This document shows positions 32,408 through 41,720 of a stretch of 64,000 nucleotides of DNA, piece after piece. The DNA comes from Streptomyces roseolilacinus (GTDB lineage Bacteria; Actinomycetota; Actinomycetes; Streptomycetales; Streptomycetaceae). Location: assembly GCF_014649335.1 (NCBI RefSeq), contig NZ_BMSV01000001.1, positions 310,001 to 374,000 of the forward strand. The letters are read 5' to 3'. The notes below the pieces were generated by a model. The model did no database searches. It had not been told where the DNA came from and worked only from the letters and a program-made list of their open reading frames with translations. The translations under genes were made by a program, and so were the position numbers. Each line of letters starts with the position of its first letter. Position 1 is the stretch's first letter.

Positions 32408-33403
32408 GTGGAGTTCACTGCGGGCGGACGGCTTGAGGTCCGGATCACACCTTCTGACGTGGGCAAACGGGTTTCTGTCCGCCGGGTGGGGGAAACGGGC
32501 TCCGGCGCGGGTGGGTTCACCGACACCGTCGGGGTTCTCACATCCTGGACCGAAGGTGTGTTGCTGATCACACGAAGAACCGGGGAGAGCGTCCGCATCG
32601 CGGAATCGTCCCTGGTCGCGGGCAAGGTGGTCCCGCCCGCCCCGGCCCGCAGGCGCGGCCCCGCGGCGGGTTTCGAGGAGCTGGCGCGGGTCCAGGCCCG
32701 GGCCTGGCAGCCGGTGGAGAGCGAACCGCTCGGGCAGTGGACCCTGCGCGCCGCGCACGGGTTCACCCGCCGGGCCAACTCCGTCCTCCCGCTCGGCGAC
32801 CCCGGCCTGCCCCTCGACGACGCCCTCGCACGGGTGCGCGACTGGTACGGGGAGCGGGGGCTGCCCCCGTACGTGCAGGCCGCGACCGGCGCCGAGGGCA
32901 CCCAGGAGGGGCTGTGCGCCGCCCTGGAGGAGCGGGGCTGGCGGCGCGAGGTCTCGGCGGAGGTGCGGACCGGGGGGCTCGCGCCCGTCGCCGACCTGGC
33001 CGCCGACACCGGCCGCGTGGCCCTGTCCCGCACGCCGGACGCGGCGTGGCTGGGCCGGTACCAGCGGGTGGGCGAGCCCGGACCGCACGTGGTGCGGGTC
33101 CTGACCGCCGGGCCCTCGGTGTGGTTCGCCTCCCTGGCGGGCGGGGGCGGGGAGCCGGTGGCGATCGGCCGGTGCGTGGTCGACGGCCGGTGGGCGGGGT
33201 TCATGGCCGTGGAGGTCGACCCGGCGCACCGTCGGCGGGGCCTGGCCCGGGCGGTGATGGCCGCCCTCGCCGCCCGCGCCCTGGAGGAGGGCGCGTCGGC
33301 CGCCTGGCTCCAGGTGGAGAGCGACAACGACGCGGCGCGCGCCCTGTACGGCGGCATGGGCTTCACGGTCCACCACCACTACCACCACTTCCGCACCTCC
33401 TGA
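32408..33403 (+). CDS. GNAT family N-acetyltransferase (331 aa, two-part)
   Basis: A 331-residue protein. The N-terminal part (about 1-75) is a small beta-rich domain (VEFTAGGRLEVRITPSDVGKRVSVR). The C-terminal part is a GNAT fold with the acetyl-CoA loop in FMAVEVDPAHRRRGLARAVM and the final strand ESDNDAARALYGGMGF. The middle may be a degenerate second GNAT domain. GTG at 32408 has AGGAGGGG about 11 nt upstream; an in-frame TTG at 32372 is less likely, because TAGTAT at 32358 would then serve as its -10 without a leader. Substrate unknown. Confidence 0.83.
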   Translation: MEFTAGGRLEVRITPSDVGKRVSVRRVGETGSGAGGFTDTVGVLTSWTEGVLLITRRTGESVRIAESSLVAGKVVPPAPARRRGPAAGFEELARVQARAWQPVESEPLGQWTLRAAHGFTRRANSVLPLGDPGLPLDDALARVRDWYGERGLPPYVQAATGAEGTQEGLCAALEERGWRREVSAEVRTGGLAPVADLAADTGRVALSRTPDAAWLGRYQRVGEPGPHVVRVLTAGPSVWFASLAGGGGEPVAIGRCVVDGRWAGFMAVEVDPAHRRRGLARAVMAALAARALEEGASAAWLQVESDNDAARALYGGMGFTVHHHYHHFRTS

Positions 33404-33419
33404 GGGGTACGCGAGGCGT

Positions 33420-34256
33420 ATGCACGACCATCCCGAACCCGACCGGTGGCGGACCCGGTTCGCGCGGGCGGCCCGCGAGGAGCGGCCCGGCCTGGCGGAG
33501 CTGTGCCTGCTGATCGGCGCCGTGGCGGAGCCGGAGCTGGGCGAGGCCGAGCTGGACGCCGCCGAGATCGAGCTGGACCGGCTGGCGGGGCTGCTGCCGT
33601 ACGGGCCGAAGTCGCCGCGGGCCTGGACGGCGGCGCTGGCCTCGCTGCTCGGCGACCGGTGCGGCTTCCACGGGACGCCCGGCGACTACCGGCACCTGGA
33701 GTCGTCGCTGCTCCACCACGTGCTGCGGCGCCGCCGGGGGCTGCCGATCCTGCTGTCCGCGGTGTGGATGGAGGTGGCGCGGCGGGCGGGCGCCCCCGTG
33801 TACGGGGTGGCGCTGCCGGGCCACTTCGTCGTCGGGTTCGGGGACCCGGGCGAGCAGGTGCTGGCGGACCCGTTCGCCGGGGGCCGTCCGCTGACCGGCG
33901 CGGACGCGGAGCTGCTGGTGGCGGGCGCCACCGGGGAGCGGCTGCGGCCGTCGATGCTGGTGCCCGCGGACCCGCTGGACATGGTGCTGCGCATCCTGAA
34001 CAACATCCGCGCCTGGGCGGCCGGGCGGCCCGAGCGCTCCGACGTGGCGCTGTGGGCGGTGGAGCTGGCGCTGCTGCTGCCCTCGCACCCGGCGCGGCTG
34101 CGGTACGAGCGGGCGCAGCTCCTCGTCCAGCGGGGGGACTTCCTGGCGGGCGCGGCGGAGATCGACGCGTACGCGGACGTGGTCGCCGCGGTGGAGCCGG
34201 CCGCCGCCACCACCCTGCGCGCCCACGCGCGCGCGGCGCGGGCCCGGCTCAACTGA
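33420..34256 (+). CDS. Transglutaminase-like SirB1 family protein
   Basis: A 278-residue protein of the SirB1/UPF0162 group. It has a transglutaminase-like core (HHVLRRRRGLPILLSAVWMEVARRAG, then YGVALPGHFVVGF) with a TPR-like helical C terminus. The catalytic Cys of true transglutaminases is not evident at the expected place (PILLSAVW), so enzymatic activity is doubtful. ATG at 33420, 16 bp after the GNAT stop, suggests co-transcription. Function unknown; cytoplasmic. Confidence 0.83.
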   Translation: MHDHPEPDRWRTRFARAAREERPGLAELCLLIGAVAEPELGEAELDAAEIELDRLAGLLPYGPKSPRAWTAALASLLGDRCGFHGTPGDYRHLESSLLHHVLRRRRGLPILLSAVWMEVARRAGAPVYGVALPGHFVVGFGDPGEQVLADPFAGGRPLTGADAELLVAGATGERLRPSMLVPADPLDMVLRILNNIRAWAAGRPERSDVALWAVELALLLPSHPARLRYERAQLLVQRGDFLAGAAEIDAYADVVAAVEPAAATTLRAHARAARARLN

Positions 34257-34385
34257 CCCGGGCCGGCCGGCCGCGCCGCGGCTTCCCGGCTTCCGGCGCG
34301 TCAGCGGCCTTTTGCCACAGGGGTGCCGGCGCGGGCGGGGACCGGTGGTCTCCCCGTACGACGGCGGGATCCGAGCCGCACGCGG

Positions 34386-34422
34386 GAAGGGCCGCCCCCG
34401 CCGACGGCGGGGGCGGCCCTTC
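34386..34422 (+). terminator. Intrinsic terminator
   Basis: A perfect 18-bp complementary pair (34386-34403 with 34405-34422), so a practical loop of 3 nt, downstream of the SirB1-like gene and followed by the MITE-like repeat. Confidence 0.83.
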
Positions 34423-34443
34423 GCCGTCCGGGACGGCGCCTGG

Positions 34444-34507
34444 GTCGTGTCTCCAAAGTCCCGTCCGCCTGCCCTGCGGGCGAACGACGCTACTTTGAAG
34501 ACACTCC
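34444..34507. repeat. MITE-like repeat, copy B, flanked by CTGG/CTAG
   Basis: A 64-bp element with the same ends as the copy at 24654-24716: GTCGTGTCTCC on the left and GAAGACACTCC on the right. Left flank CTGG (34440-34443), right flank CTAG (34508-34511), consistent with a 4-bp target duplication altered at one base. It lies between convergent genes, and the right flank gives the TAG stop of the peptidoglycan-binding protein. Confidence 0.68.
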
Positions 34508-36445
34508 CTAGCCCTGCGGGTCGAGCTCGATGGTGACCGTGCGCTCGGCCTCGGAGGTGCCGAGGAGGGCCTTGTGCATGGCGGCGGCCACGTCGTCCAC
34601 CGACAGCTGGTGCTTCTTGCCGTCACCCTTGGTGATCATGACGCCGTCGAAGGTGCCGTCGAGGAGGCGGTTGATGGCCGCCTTGTCGTAGTACGGCTCC
34701 AGCCTCTTGCCGACCGCCTTCATGGACAGGATCTGCGGCAGCGACCGCTGGGGGCCGAACTGGATCTGCTTGCCGCCGGCCTTGATGGTGATCAGGCCGG
34801 ACATCGCGGGCTCGGCGAACTCCTTCATCGCCCGGTCGATCTCGGCCTGCCCGACCATCGGTTCGCGGGTGGCGACGGGCAGCTCCACGACGTTCGCCCG
34901 GCCCGTCTCGACCTGGGCGCGGTACGCGTCCCTGACGAAGATCATCGACCGCTGGACGTCCAGCACCGCGCCGGCCTTGCCCGGTACGGGGACGGCCTTG
35001 CCTGGCTCGAACCTGATGGTGCCCTCGGTGACCCCGCCGGAGCCGCCGCCCAGGCCGGCCAGGGCGACGCCCAGCTTCTCCTCGTCGACCGGGATGACCG
35101 GCTCGGCGACGCGCTCGACGCCGAACAGGGAGCCGATCACGGAGACGGGGTTGTAGTCGCTGCCGGCGGCGGCGCGGACGGTCGCCTGGCTGTCCAGGGT
35201 CAGGCCCGCCTTGTCGGGGGCGAGCGTGCGGTCCTGTCCGCCGACCTCCAGCCTCAGCGGCGTCGCGGCGCGCGCGCCGAGCACGCCGTCCAGCTTCTGG
35301 ACGGCGTCCTCCTTCGTGGAGCCGCCGATGTCGACGCCCAGGACGGTGGTGCCCTTCGGCACGTCGGCCTGGTTGAGGAGCAGCCCCGCGCCGTAGGCGA
35401 CGCCGGCGGCGACGACCACGCCCACGGCGAGGAGGACCAGCTTGGAGCGGCCCTTCTTCGCGGGGGCGGGCGCGGCGCGGGTGGCCGGCGGCGGGGTGGG
35501 GGCGGGCGCCTCGGGGGCGGGCTCGTCGAGGACCGGCGGGTACGCCTCGAACGGGTCGTCGTACGCGCCGGGTCCGCCGGTCGCGCCGGGTCCGCCGGTC
35601 GCGCGGGCGGGGCCCGTCATCGGGAACGGCGACGGCGCGGGCGCCTCCCGGTCGTCCTGCGGGACGACGGGGAGGCCGCTCGTGAGCGTGTCGCCCGAGA
35701 CCTGGCCGGGCGGCGGGCCCGAGGGCGCCTTCTGCGGGGTGAGGATCGCGGTGTCGTCGGACATCCCGCCGGCCGGGGCGCCGCCCGGTGCGCGGGTGCT
35801 CGTGGCCCGCAGCGCGGCGGTGCCGAAGGCGGGGCCCGTCGTCGGGCCGGAGGGGGTGTTCGACCCGTCCGAGAAGTACGGCAGGCCGGGGGCGCCGGCG
35901 GCCGGCCCGCCCCGGGGCCCGTCCTGCGGCGCGGTGGCGGCCGGCGCCGCGTAGCCGCCGTCGTCGGCGCGCAGGTCCGCGCCCGGACCGGTGCCCGGTC
36001 CCGTACCGGTGACCGGGCCGGCGTCGGGCGGGGCGGCGTCGGCGCCGGGGGTGCCCGCGGCGGGAGGCTTGCGCGGGGCGAACCAGTCGCTGGCGGGCTT
36101 CTCCGGCGCGGCGGCCGGCTTCGGCTCGTCCACGTCGGGGCGGGGCGTCTGCGCCGTCCGTTCGGCGGGGCCCTCCTGCTCGGCCTCGCCCGCCGGCGCG
36201 TCCTGACCGTCCCCGTTCACCGGCTTGCGCACGACGACCGGCGGGATGGGCCGCGAACCCGGGATGTTGATCCGGATGCGGGTGGTCAGGGTCGTTTCGG
36301 TCTTCTTCTCCTCGGGCTGCGCGGGCGCGCCGCCCCCGGACGCCTCCTGGTACTGGGGCGAACCGTACGGCGGTGTGCCCGAGGGGTACGCGGCTCCACC
36401 ACGCCCCTGGGGCCCGGAGGACGACGTGTCAGTTTCACGACTCAA
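34508..36445 (-). CDS. Membrane protein with external peptidoglycan-binding (PG_binding_4-like) repeats
   Basis: A protein of about 645 residues. The first 330 are Pro/Gly/Ala-rich and probably disordered in the cytoplasm. One membrane helix follows (about 336-358, KLVLLAVGVVVAAGVAYGAG). The external part has two repeats of the type found ahead of VanW domains (GTTVLGVDIGGSTKEDAVQKL..., FEPGKAVPVPGKAGAVLDV). The C-terminal VanW domain itself is absent. TTG at 36445 (after GGGAG) matches the MSRETD start I recall in relatives; GTG at 36481 is possible. Likely a cell-wall-attached membrane protein; precise role unknown. The stop lies in the CTAG flank of the MITE-like repeat. Confidence 0.78.
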   Translation of the reverse strand: MSRETDTSSSGPQGRGGAAYPSGTPPYGSPQYQEASGGGAPAQPEEKKTETTLTTRIRINIPGSRPIPPVVVRKPVNGDGQDAPAGEAEQEGPAERTAQTPRPDVDEPKPAAAPEKPASDWFAPRKPPAAGTPGADAAPPDAGPVTGTGPGTGPGADLRADDGGYAAPAATAPQDGPRGGPAAGAPGLPYFSDGSNTPSGPTTGPAFGTAALRATSTRAPGGAPAGGMSDDTAILTPQKAPSGPPPGQVSGDTLTSGLPVVPQDDREAPAPSPFPMTGPARATGGPGATGGPGAYDDPFEAYPPVLDEPAPEAPAPTPPPATRAAPAPAKKGRSKLVLLAVGVVVAAGVAYGAGLLLNQADVPKGTTVLGVDIGGSTKEDAVQKLDGVLGARAATPLRLEVGGQDRTLAPDKAGLTLDSQATVRAAAGSDYNPVSVIGSLFGVERVAEPVIPVDEEKLGVALAGLGGGSGGVTEGTIRFEPGKAVPVPGKAGAVLDVQRSMIFVRDAYRAQVETGRANVVELPVATREPMVGQAEIDRAMKEFAEPAMSGLITIKAGGKQIQFGPQRSLPQILSMKAVGKRLEPYYDKAAINRLLDGTFDGVMITKGDGKKHQLSVDDVAAAMHKALLGTSEAERTVTIELDPQG

Positions 36446-36573
36446 AGCAGGATCTCCCGGTTGGCTCCGCCGCCCGCTCACACACCCACGGGCGCCCGGC
36501 GGCGCGCACCACCATACTGTCCGCCGTCACCGCACCACCCCCTGCCGGGGGGAACACCACCGGTCACGGCCCC

Positions 36574-36960
36574 TCAAGTTCGGGCATGTCCACCGTCAAG
36601 TGGCCCCGTCCGCCGCCGTTGTTGCGGCAGCACGGAGAGGGTGGCGCACATCACAGCGAGTGCCATGCCGCCGAGGACGAACACCAGGTCGGCCAGTCCG
36701 CCCCAGAGGACCTTGTCGCCCTCGCCGCGCCCGAAGCCGACCGCCACGACGGCCGCCAGCCAGCCCGCGCCGGACGACACCACGCCCGACTGCCCTCCGG
36801 CGGCGCGCAGTCCCCCGTAGAAGAGGGACGCCGTCGCCAGCAGGGCGAGCAGCAGCCCGCCGGGGAGCCAGGCGGCCTGGACGAGCGCGCCGGCCAGCCC
36901 CACGAGGACGCCGAGCGCGGCGAGCACCGCGTGCACGACGGCCTTCACCGCGGCGTTCAT
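36574..36960 (-). CDS. Small integral membrane protein (DUF6113-like)
   Basis: A 128-residue protein with about four hydrophobic segments ([63 protein letters not shown]) and a basic tail. Its ATG overlaps the mshB stop as ATGA, so the two are translated together. No catalytic motif. The link to mycothiol synthesis is only by position; a membrane partner or unrelated passenger are both possible. Confidence 0.82.
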   Translation of the reverse strand: MNAAVKAVVHAVLAALGVLVGLAGALVQAAWLPGGLLLALLATASLFYGGLRAAGGQSGVVSSGAGWLAAVVAVGFGRGEGDKVLWGGLADLVFVLGGMALAVMCATLSVLPQQRRRTGPLDGGHART

Positions 36961-37847
36961 GCGGCCACCCCCGCGAACAGGTCGGTCTCCCGCTCCCCCG
37001 CGGGAGCGCCGGAGGCGCCCCGCACCAGCTGGTAGTACTCGTGGAGGAAGATGGGCTGCCCGAGGTCGTTGGACAGGGCGAAGAACCGTCCCCGCACGGC
37101 GATTTGTGTGGCGTGCGCACACATGGCGGCGGTCTTGCGGTCCCCGTACGCGGTGCCGTCGATCTCGGTGGTGATCAGCTCGTCGTCGACCACGCCCGGT
37201 ACGTCCGCGAGGTCGGCGATGCCGGGGAAGGCCGGTCCGGTCGCGGCGCGCAGGGCGGCGAAGCCCTCCTCGGCGACCGAGCGGGGCACCCGGTTCCAGT
37301 AGATCTTCGCGAGGGTGTGGGGCGCGCCCAGGTCGGGCCGGTACGCCGGGTCGGCGGCCAGGTCGGCGGCGCGCATGGCCACGCGGTGGGCCTGGACGTG
37401 GTCGGGGTGGCCGTACCCGCCGTCGGGGTCGTACGTCACCAGGACCTGGGGGCGGACCTCCCGGACGACCTCCACCAGGTACGCCGCCGCGGTGTCCACG
37501 GGGGTGCTCCAGAAGGCGCCCTCGCGGTGGTTCTGCGGGACGCCCATCATGCCGGAGTCGCGGAAGCGTCCCGGGCCGCCGAGGAAGCGGTGGTCGGTGA
37601 CGCCCAGCTCCCTCATCGCGGCGGCGAGTTCGCCGACGCGGTGGGGCCCGAGCCGGTCGTCGCGGTCGGGTGCGAGATGGGCGAGGGCGGGCGGGATGAC
37701 CTCGCCCTCCTCGCCCCGTGTGCAGGTCACCAGGGTGACCCGGGCGCCCTCGGCCGCGTACCTGGCCATGGTGGCGCCGTTGTTGATCGACTCGTCGTCG
37801 GGGTGCGCGTGCACCAGGAGCAGACGACGGGTGGGGAGATCCGTCAT
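36957..37847 (-). CDS. mshB: N-acetyl-GlcN-Ins deacetylase MshB (mycothiol synthesis)
   Basis: A 296-residue zinc deacetylase of the LmbE family. AHPDDES supplies His15, Asp17 (base) and Asp18; the later [11 protein letters not shown] supplies the third zinc ligand (about His148). It removes acetyl from GlcNAc-inositol in mycothiol synthesis, the main thiol of actinobacteria. LmbE relatives include mycothiol conjugate amidase (Mca), but the length and position beside typA/fdxA genes as in mycobacteria (about Rv1170) favour MshB. It is probably leaderless: TAGGGT lies 6 nt before the ATG. Downstream membrane gene overlaps by 4 bp. Confidence 0.88.
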   Translation of the reverse strand: MTDLPTRRLLLVHAHPDDESINNGATMARYAAEGARVTLVTCTRGEEGEVIPPALAHLAPDRDDRLGPHRVGELAAAMRELGVTDHRFLGGPGRFRDSGMMGVPQNHREGAFWSTPVDTAAAYLVEVVREVRPQVLVTYDPDGGYGHPDHVQAHRVAMRAADLAADPAYRPDLGAPHTLAKIYWNRVPRSVAEEGFAALRAATGPAFPGIADLADVPGVVDDELITTEIDGTAYGDRKTAAMCAHATQIAVRGRFFALSNDLGQPIFLHEYYQLVRGASGAPAGERETDLFAGVAA

Positions 37848-37853
37848 ACGGAC

Positions 37854-37859
37854 ACCCTA
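37854..37859 (-). promoter_or_regulatory. -10 box of leaderless mshB
   Basis: Minus-strand TAGGGT, 6 nt before ATG 37847. Confidence 0.5.
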
Positions 37860-37884
37860 CGAGGTCCGCTCCGGGAGGCGGCCC

Positions 37885-38079
37885 CTAGAACTTGAGGTTG
37901 CCGATCATGCCCGCCACGCTGGTGGTGAGCTGACTGACGGTGGGGGCGATGGAGGAGCTCGCCAGATAGAAGCCCAGCAGCATGCAGACGACCGCGTGCC
38001 CGGCCTTCAGCCCCGATTTCCGGATGAGCAGGAAGACGACGATCGCCAGCAGCACCACCGCCGAAATCGAGAGTGCCAC
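37885..38079 (-). CDS. Small two-helix membrane protein (64 aa)
   Basis: A 64-residue protein (MALSISAVVLLAIVVFLLI...) with two hydrophobic segments joined by RKSGLKAGH. GTG at 38079 follows GGAGGTGA. No charged catalytic residues. It is upstream of mshB on the same strand, but mshB seems to have its own promoter. Short conserved membrane proteins like this sit at the same place in other Streptomyces, as I recall. Function unknown. Confidence 0.8.
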   Translation of the reverse strand: MALSISAVVLLAIVVFLLIRKSGLKAGHAVVCMLLGFYLASSSIAPTVSQLTTSVAGMIGNLKF

Positions 38080-38180
38080 GGCGGTTCACCTCCATACATA
38101 TCGATCGGGAACGGGCAGCGAGCATGTGCCAGGGGGTTCATACCCACCTTGCGCTACGGATCATAACTTTCCGTCCCCAC

Positions 38181-38194
38181 GCACCGATCGGTGC
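38181..38194. promoter_or_regulatory. Perfect 14-bp palindrome upstream of S9 peptidase
   Basis: GCACCGATCGGTGC lies 28 bp before the -10 box (TAGTTT) of the S9 peptidase gene and between divergent genes. Its size and place fit an operator for a dimeric repressor. The regulator is not known. Confidence 0.45.
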
Positions 38195-38222
38195 ACGGCA
38201 GCATTGGGGGGCGCACAGCCGC

Positions 38223-38228
38223 TAGTTT
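38223..38228 (+). promoter_or_regulatory. -10 box of leaderless S9 peptidase gene
   Basis: TAGTTT ends 7 nt before ATG 38236; no ribosome site. Confidence 0.55.
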
Positions 38229-38235
38229 CGGTCAC

Positions 38236-40419
38236 ATGACCTCCCGGCAACAGCCCACGTTCCCCCGCCAGTACGCGCGTACACGGCGCTTCACGCTCGG
38301 CGCACCCCGGTCGTTCACCGTGGCGCCCGACGGTTCACGGATCGTTTTCCTGCGCTCTTCCTCGGGGACGGACCCGGTCAACCGGCTGTACGTCCTCGAC
38401 CTCGACGGCGACGGGGCCCGCGAGCGGGTCGCCGCCGATCCTCCGGTCCTGCTCGGCGGCGCCGAGGAGCACCTGTCGGCCGAGGAGCGCACGCGCCGGG
38501 AGCGCGGCCGCGAGACGGCGGGGGGCGTGGTGGACTACGCGACGGACGCCGCCGTGGAGTTGGCGGCGTTCACCCTGTCGGGCGGGTTGTACGTGGCGGA
38601 GCTGCGGGCCGGGACGGCCCGCCGGCTGCCCGCGACCGGGCCGGTGATCGACCCGAGGCCGTCGCCGGACGGGCGGCTGGTGGCGTACGTGGCGCGCGGG
38701 GCGCTGCGGGTGGTCCCCGTGGAGGCGGACGGGGCGCGAGGGGCGCACGGGACGGCGGGGGCCCACGGGGCCGGCGCGGTGGACCGGGTGCTCGCGGAAC
38801 CCGAGGGCGAGGACGTGACGTACGGGCTGGCCGAGCACGTGGCGGCCGAGTCGATGGGCCGCTCGCGGGGCTTCTGGTGGTCACCGGGGTCGGACCGGCT
38901 GCTGGTGGCGCGGGTGGACGACGGCGCCGTGCGGCGGTGGTGGATCTCCGACCCGGCGCACCCGGACCGGGAGCCGGCGCGCGTGGCGTACCCGGCGGCG
39001 GGCACGGACAACGCGGACGTGCGCCTGTTCCTGGTCGGGGTGGCCGGCGGGGAGCGGACGGAGGTCGTGTGGGACCGGGTCCGGTACCCGTACCTGGCGC
39101 GGGTGCACTGGTCCTCGGCGGGAGCGCCGCTGCTGCTGGTGCAGGCCCGCGACCAGCGCACTCAGCGGTACCTGGCGGTCGACACGGACTCCGGGGCGAC
39201 GCGGACGGTCCACGTCGAGGAGGACGCCCGGTGGCTGGAACTGGTCCCGGGTGCGCCGGCGTGGGCGCCGGACGGGCGGCTCGTGCGCGTCGCGGAGGAG
39301 GACGGGGCGCGCGTGTTGGTGGTGGGCGAGCGCCCGCTCACGGACGGGGGGTTGCACATTCGGGGCGTACTGGACGTAGGGGACGGGGACGTACTGGTTT
39401 CGGCCTCGGCGGGCGAAGGGGCGGATGACCCGGAAATTGGCCAGATCCATGTGTACCGGGTGAGTGGGCGGGGCGTGGAGCGGGTCTCCGAGGGGCCGGG
39501 CGTCCACCGGGCGGTCCGCGGCGGCCCGGTGACCGTGCTGGCGTCGGCGGTGCCGGACGGGCCGGGGACGCGGGTGCGGGTGCTGCGGGACGGGCGGCAG
39601 ATCGCGGTGGTCGCGTCGTACGCCGAGACGCCGGTGCTGTCGCCGCGGCTCGCGCTCACCGTGTCGGGACCGCGGCGGGTGCCGTGCGCGGTGCTGCTGC
39701 CCCGCGCGTACCGGGAGGGGGACGGGCCGCTGCCGGTCCTGGTGGACCCGTACGGCGGGCCGCACGGGCAGCGGGTGGTGGCGGCGCACGACCCGCACCT
39801 GACGTCCCAGTGGTTCGCGGACCAGGGCTTCGCGGTGGTCGTCGCGGACGGGCGGGGCACGCCGGGCCGTTCGCCGGCCTGGGAGAAGGCGATCGCGGGA
39901 CGGCAGACCCTGGCGCTGGACGACCAGGTGGCGGCGCTGGAGGGGCTGGCCGGGCGGTTCCCGCTGGACCTGGGGCGGGTGGCGATCCGGGGCTGGTCGT
40001 ACGGCGGCTGGCTGGCGGGGCTCGCGGTGCTGCGGCGCCCCGACGTGTTCCACGCGGCGGTGGTGGGCGCCCCGGTGACGGACCAGCGGCTGTACGACAC
40101 CCACTACACCGAGCGGTACCTGGGCGGCCTCCCCCAGGAGGTGCCGGAGGTCTACCGGGCGGGCTCGCTGGTGTGGGACGACGGCCTGGTGGAGGCGCGG
40201 GAGCCGGCCCGGCCCATGATGATCGTCCATGGTCTGGCGGACGACAACGTGGTGGCCGCCCACACGCTCCGGCTGTCGTCGGCGCTGCTGGCCGCGGGCC
40301 GCCCCCACGAGGTGCTGCCGCTGACGGGCGTGACCCACATGACCCCGCAGGAGGAGGTCGCCGAGAACCTGCTGCTGCTCCAGGTGGACTTCCTGAAGCG
40401 GTCCCTGGGCCTGGGGTGA
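38236..40419 (+). CDS. S9 family prolyl oligopeptidase/DPP IV-like peptidase
   Basis: A 727-residue serine peptidase. The N-terminal beta-propeller (about 1-470; ITFLRSS-type strand repeats, WSPGSDRLLVARVDD) restricts entry to oligopeptides. The C-terminal hydrolase has the Ser in IRGWSYGGWLAGL (about 588), Asp in HGLADDNVV (about 668) and His in TGVTHMT (about 700). No signal peptide, so it is cytoplasmic. Leaderless start at ATG 38236. Directly beside two oligopeptide importers, it may trim imported peptides; this is inference from position. Convergent with the left ABC cassette. Confidence 0.92.
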   Translation: MTSRQQPTFPRQYARTRRFTLGAPRSFTVAPDGSRIVFLRSSSGTDPVNRLYVLDLDGDGARERVAADPPVLLGGAEEHLSAEERTRRERGRETAGGVVDYATDAAVELAAFTLSGGLYVAELRAGTARRLPATGPVIDPRPSPDGRLVAYVARGALRVVPVEADGARGAHGTAGAHGAGAVDRVLAEPEGEDVTYGLAEHVAAESMGRSRGFWWSPGSDRLLVARVDDGAVRRWWISDPAHPDREPARVAYPAAGTDNADVRLFLVGVAGGERTEVVWDRVRYPYLARVHWSSAGAPLLLVQARDQRTQRYLAVDTDSGATRTVHVEEDARWLELVPGAPAWAPDGRLVRVAEEDGARVLVVGERPLTDGGLHIRGVLDVGDGDVLVSASAGEGADDPEIGQIHVYRVSGRGVERVSEGPGVHRAVRGGPVTVLASAVPDGPGTRVRVLRDGRQIAVVASYAETPVLSPRLALTVSGPRRVPCAVLLPRAYREGDGPLPVLVDPYGGPHGQRVVAAHDPHLTSQWFADQGFAVVVADGRGTPGRSPAWEKAIAGRQTLALDDQVAALEGLAGRFPLDLGRVAIRGWSYGGWLAGLAVLRRPDVFHAAVVGAPVTDQRLYDTHYTERYLGGLPQEVPEVYRAGSLVWDDGLVEAREPARPMMIVHGLADDNVVAAHTLRLSSALLAAGRPHEVLPLTGVTHMTPQEEVAENLLLLQVDFLKRSLGLG

Positions 40420-40616
40420 ACGGGATCGCCGGGCCCCTCCCGCCGCCGCGGCGCCCCGGGCGGGCGACCGGCCCGGCGGGGGACCTTCCGGCCCGGCGGG
40501 TGACCGGCCGGGGCGCGACAGGGCGTCCCGGCCGGTCCACGGCACCCGCACGGCCGTACGGGATCCAGGATGGGGTGTCCGTATATCGGGACGGGGTCGG
40601 CCGGGTGTCCTGCCGG

Positions 40617-41720
40617 TTACGCGGCCCGCGGCCCGCTCCCGCCGGGCGGCGGCGGCCCCGGGACGGGCCGGTCCCGCGGGGGCCCCGCCCCGCCGGCCAC
40701 GACGGGGAGCTCCTCCGCGAAGTGGCACGCCGAGTCGTGCCGCGCGGGGGTGCCGGCGTCCCGGAACGCCGCGGGGACGGCGAGCAGCGGGACCTCCAGG
40801 GCGCACCGCTCGCGCGCCTTCCAGCAGCGGGTGCGGAAGCGGCAGCCGGACGGCGGGTCGGCGGGGGACGGCACGTCGCCGGAGAGGAGGATCCTCTCGC
40901 GGCGCTCCCGCGCCTCCGGGTCGGGTACGGGCACGGCGGACAGCAGCGCCTGGGTGTACGGGTGGGTGGGGTGGTCGTAGATCTCGGTGTCGGTGCCCGT
41001 CTCGACGATCCGGCCCAGGTACATGACGCCGACGCGGTCGGAGATGTGCCGGACGATCGACAGGTCGTGCGCGATGAAGACGTACGACAGGCCGAACTCG
41101 TCCTGGAGCCGCTCCATCAGGTTGACGACCTGCGCCTGGACGGACACGTCGAGGGCGGAGACCGGTTCGTCGGCGACGATGACCCGCGGCCGCAGGGCGA
41201 GTCCCCGGGCGATGCCGATGCGCTGGCGCTGCCCGCCGGAGAACTGGTGCGGGTAGCGGTTGACGTGCTCGGGGTTGAGGCCGACGACCTCCAGCAGCTC
41301 CCGCACCCTGCGGCGGCGGTCGCCCTTGGGCGCGACCTCGGGGTGGATCTCGTACGGCTCCCCGACGATGTCGCCGACCGTCATCCGGGGGTTGAGCGAG
41401 GTGTACGGGTCCTGGAAGACCATCTGGATGTCGCGGCGCACGGCCTTCAGGGCGCGCCCGGACAGGCGCGTGATGTCCTCGCCCTGGTAGCGGATGGACC
41501 CGGAGGTGGGGCGTTCCAGGTTGACCAGCGTCCTGGCGACCGTCGACTTGCCGCAGCCGGACTCGCCGACGATGCCGAGGGTCTCGCCGGGGCGCAGCTC
41601 GAAGGAGACGCCGTCGACGGCCTTGACCGCGCCGACCTGCTTCCGGAAGAGGACGCCCCGGGTGAGCGGGTAGTGCCGGACGAGGTCCCGTACCTCCAGG
41701 ATCGGCTCAGCGCGGGGCAT
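40617..41720 (-). CDS. Oligopeptide ABC transporter ATP-binding subunit (OppF type), cassette 1
   Basis: A 367-residue ABC ATPase. Walker [10 protein letters not shown], signature [13 protein letters not shown], Walker [12 protein letters not shown] and the C-terminal Opp/Dpp extension with Cys-rich [14 protein letters not shown] (possible Fe-S or zinc site, common in Opp ATPases). It powers peptide import with the OppD-type partner. ATG at 41720 lies within the end of the partner gene (14-bp overlap). Last gene of the five-gene cassette 46308-40617. The C-terminal Gly/Pro-rich tail is longer than usual. Confidence 0.93.
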   Translation of the reverse strand: MPRAEPILEVRDLVRHYPLTRGVLFRKQVGAVKAVDGVSFELRPGETLGIVGESGCGKSTVARTLVNLERPTSGSIRYQGEDITRLSGRALKAVRRDIQMVFQDPYTSLNPRMTVGDIVGEPYEIHPEVAPKGDRRRRVRELLEVVGLNPEHVNRYPHQFSGGQRQRIGIARGLALRPRVIVADEPVSALDVSVQAQVVNLMERLQDEFGLSYVFIAHDLSIVRHISDRVGVMYLGRIVETGTDTEIYDHPTHPYTQALLSAVPVPDPEARERRERILLSGDVPSPADPPSGCRFRTRCWKARERCALEVPLLAVPAAFRDAGTPARHDSACHFAEELPVVAGGAGPPRDRPVPGPPPPGGSGPRAA

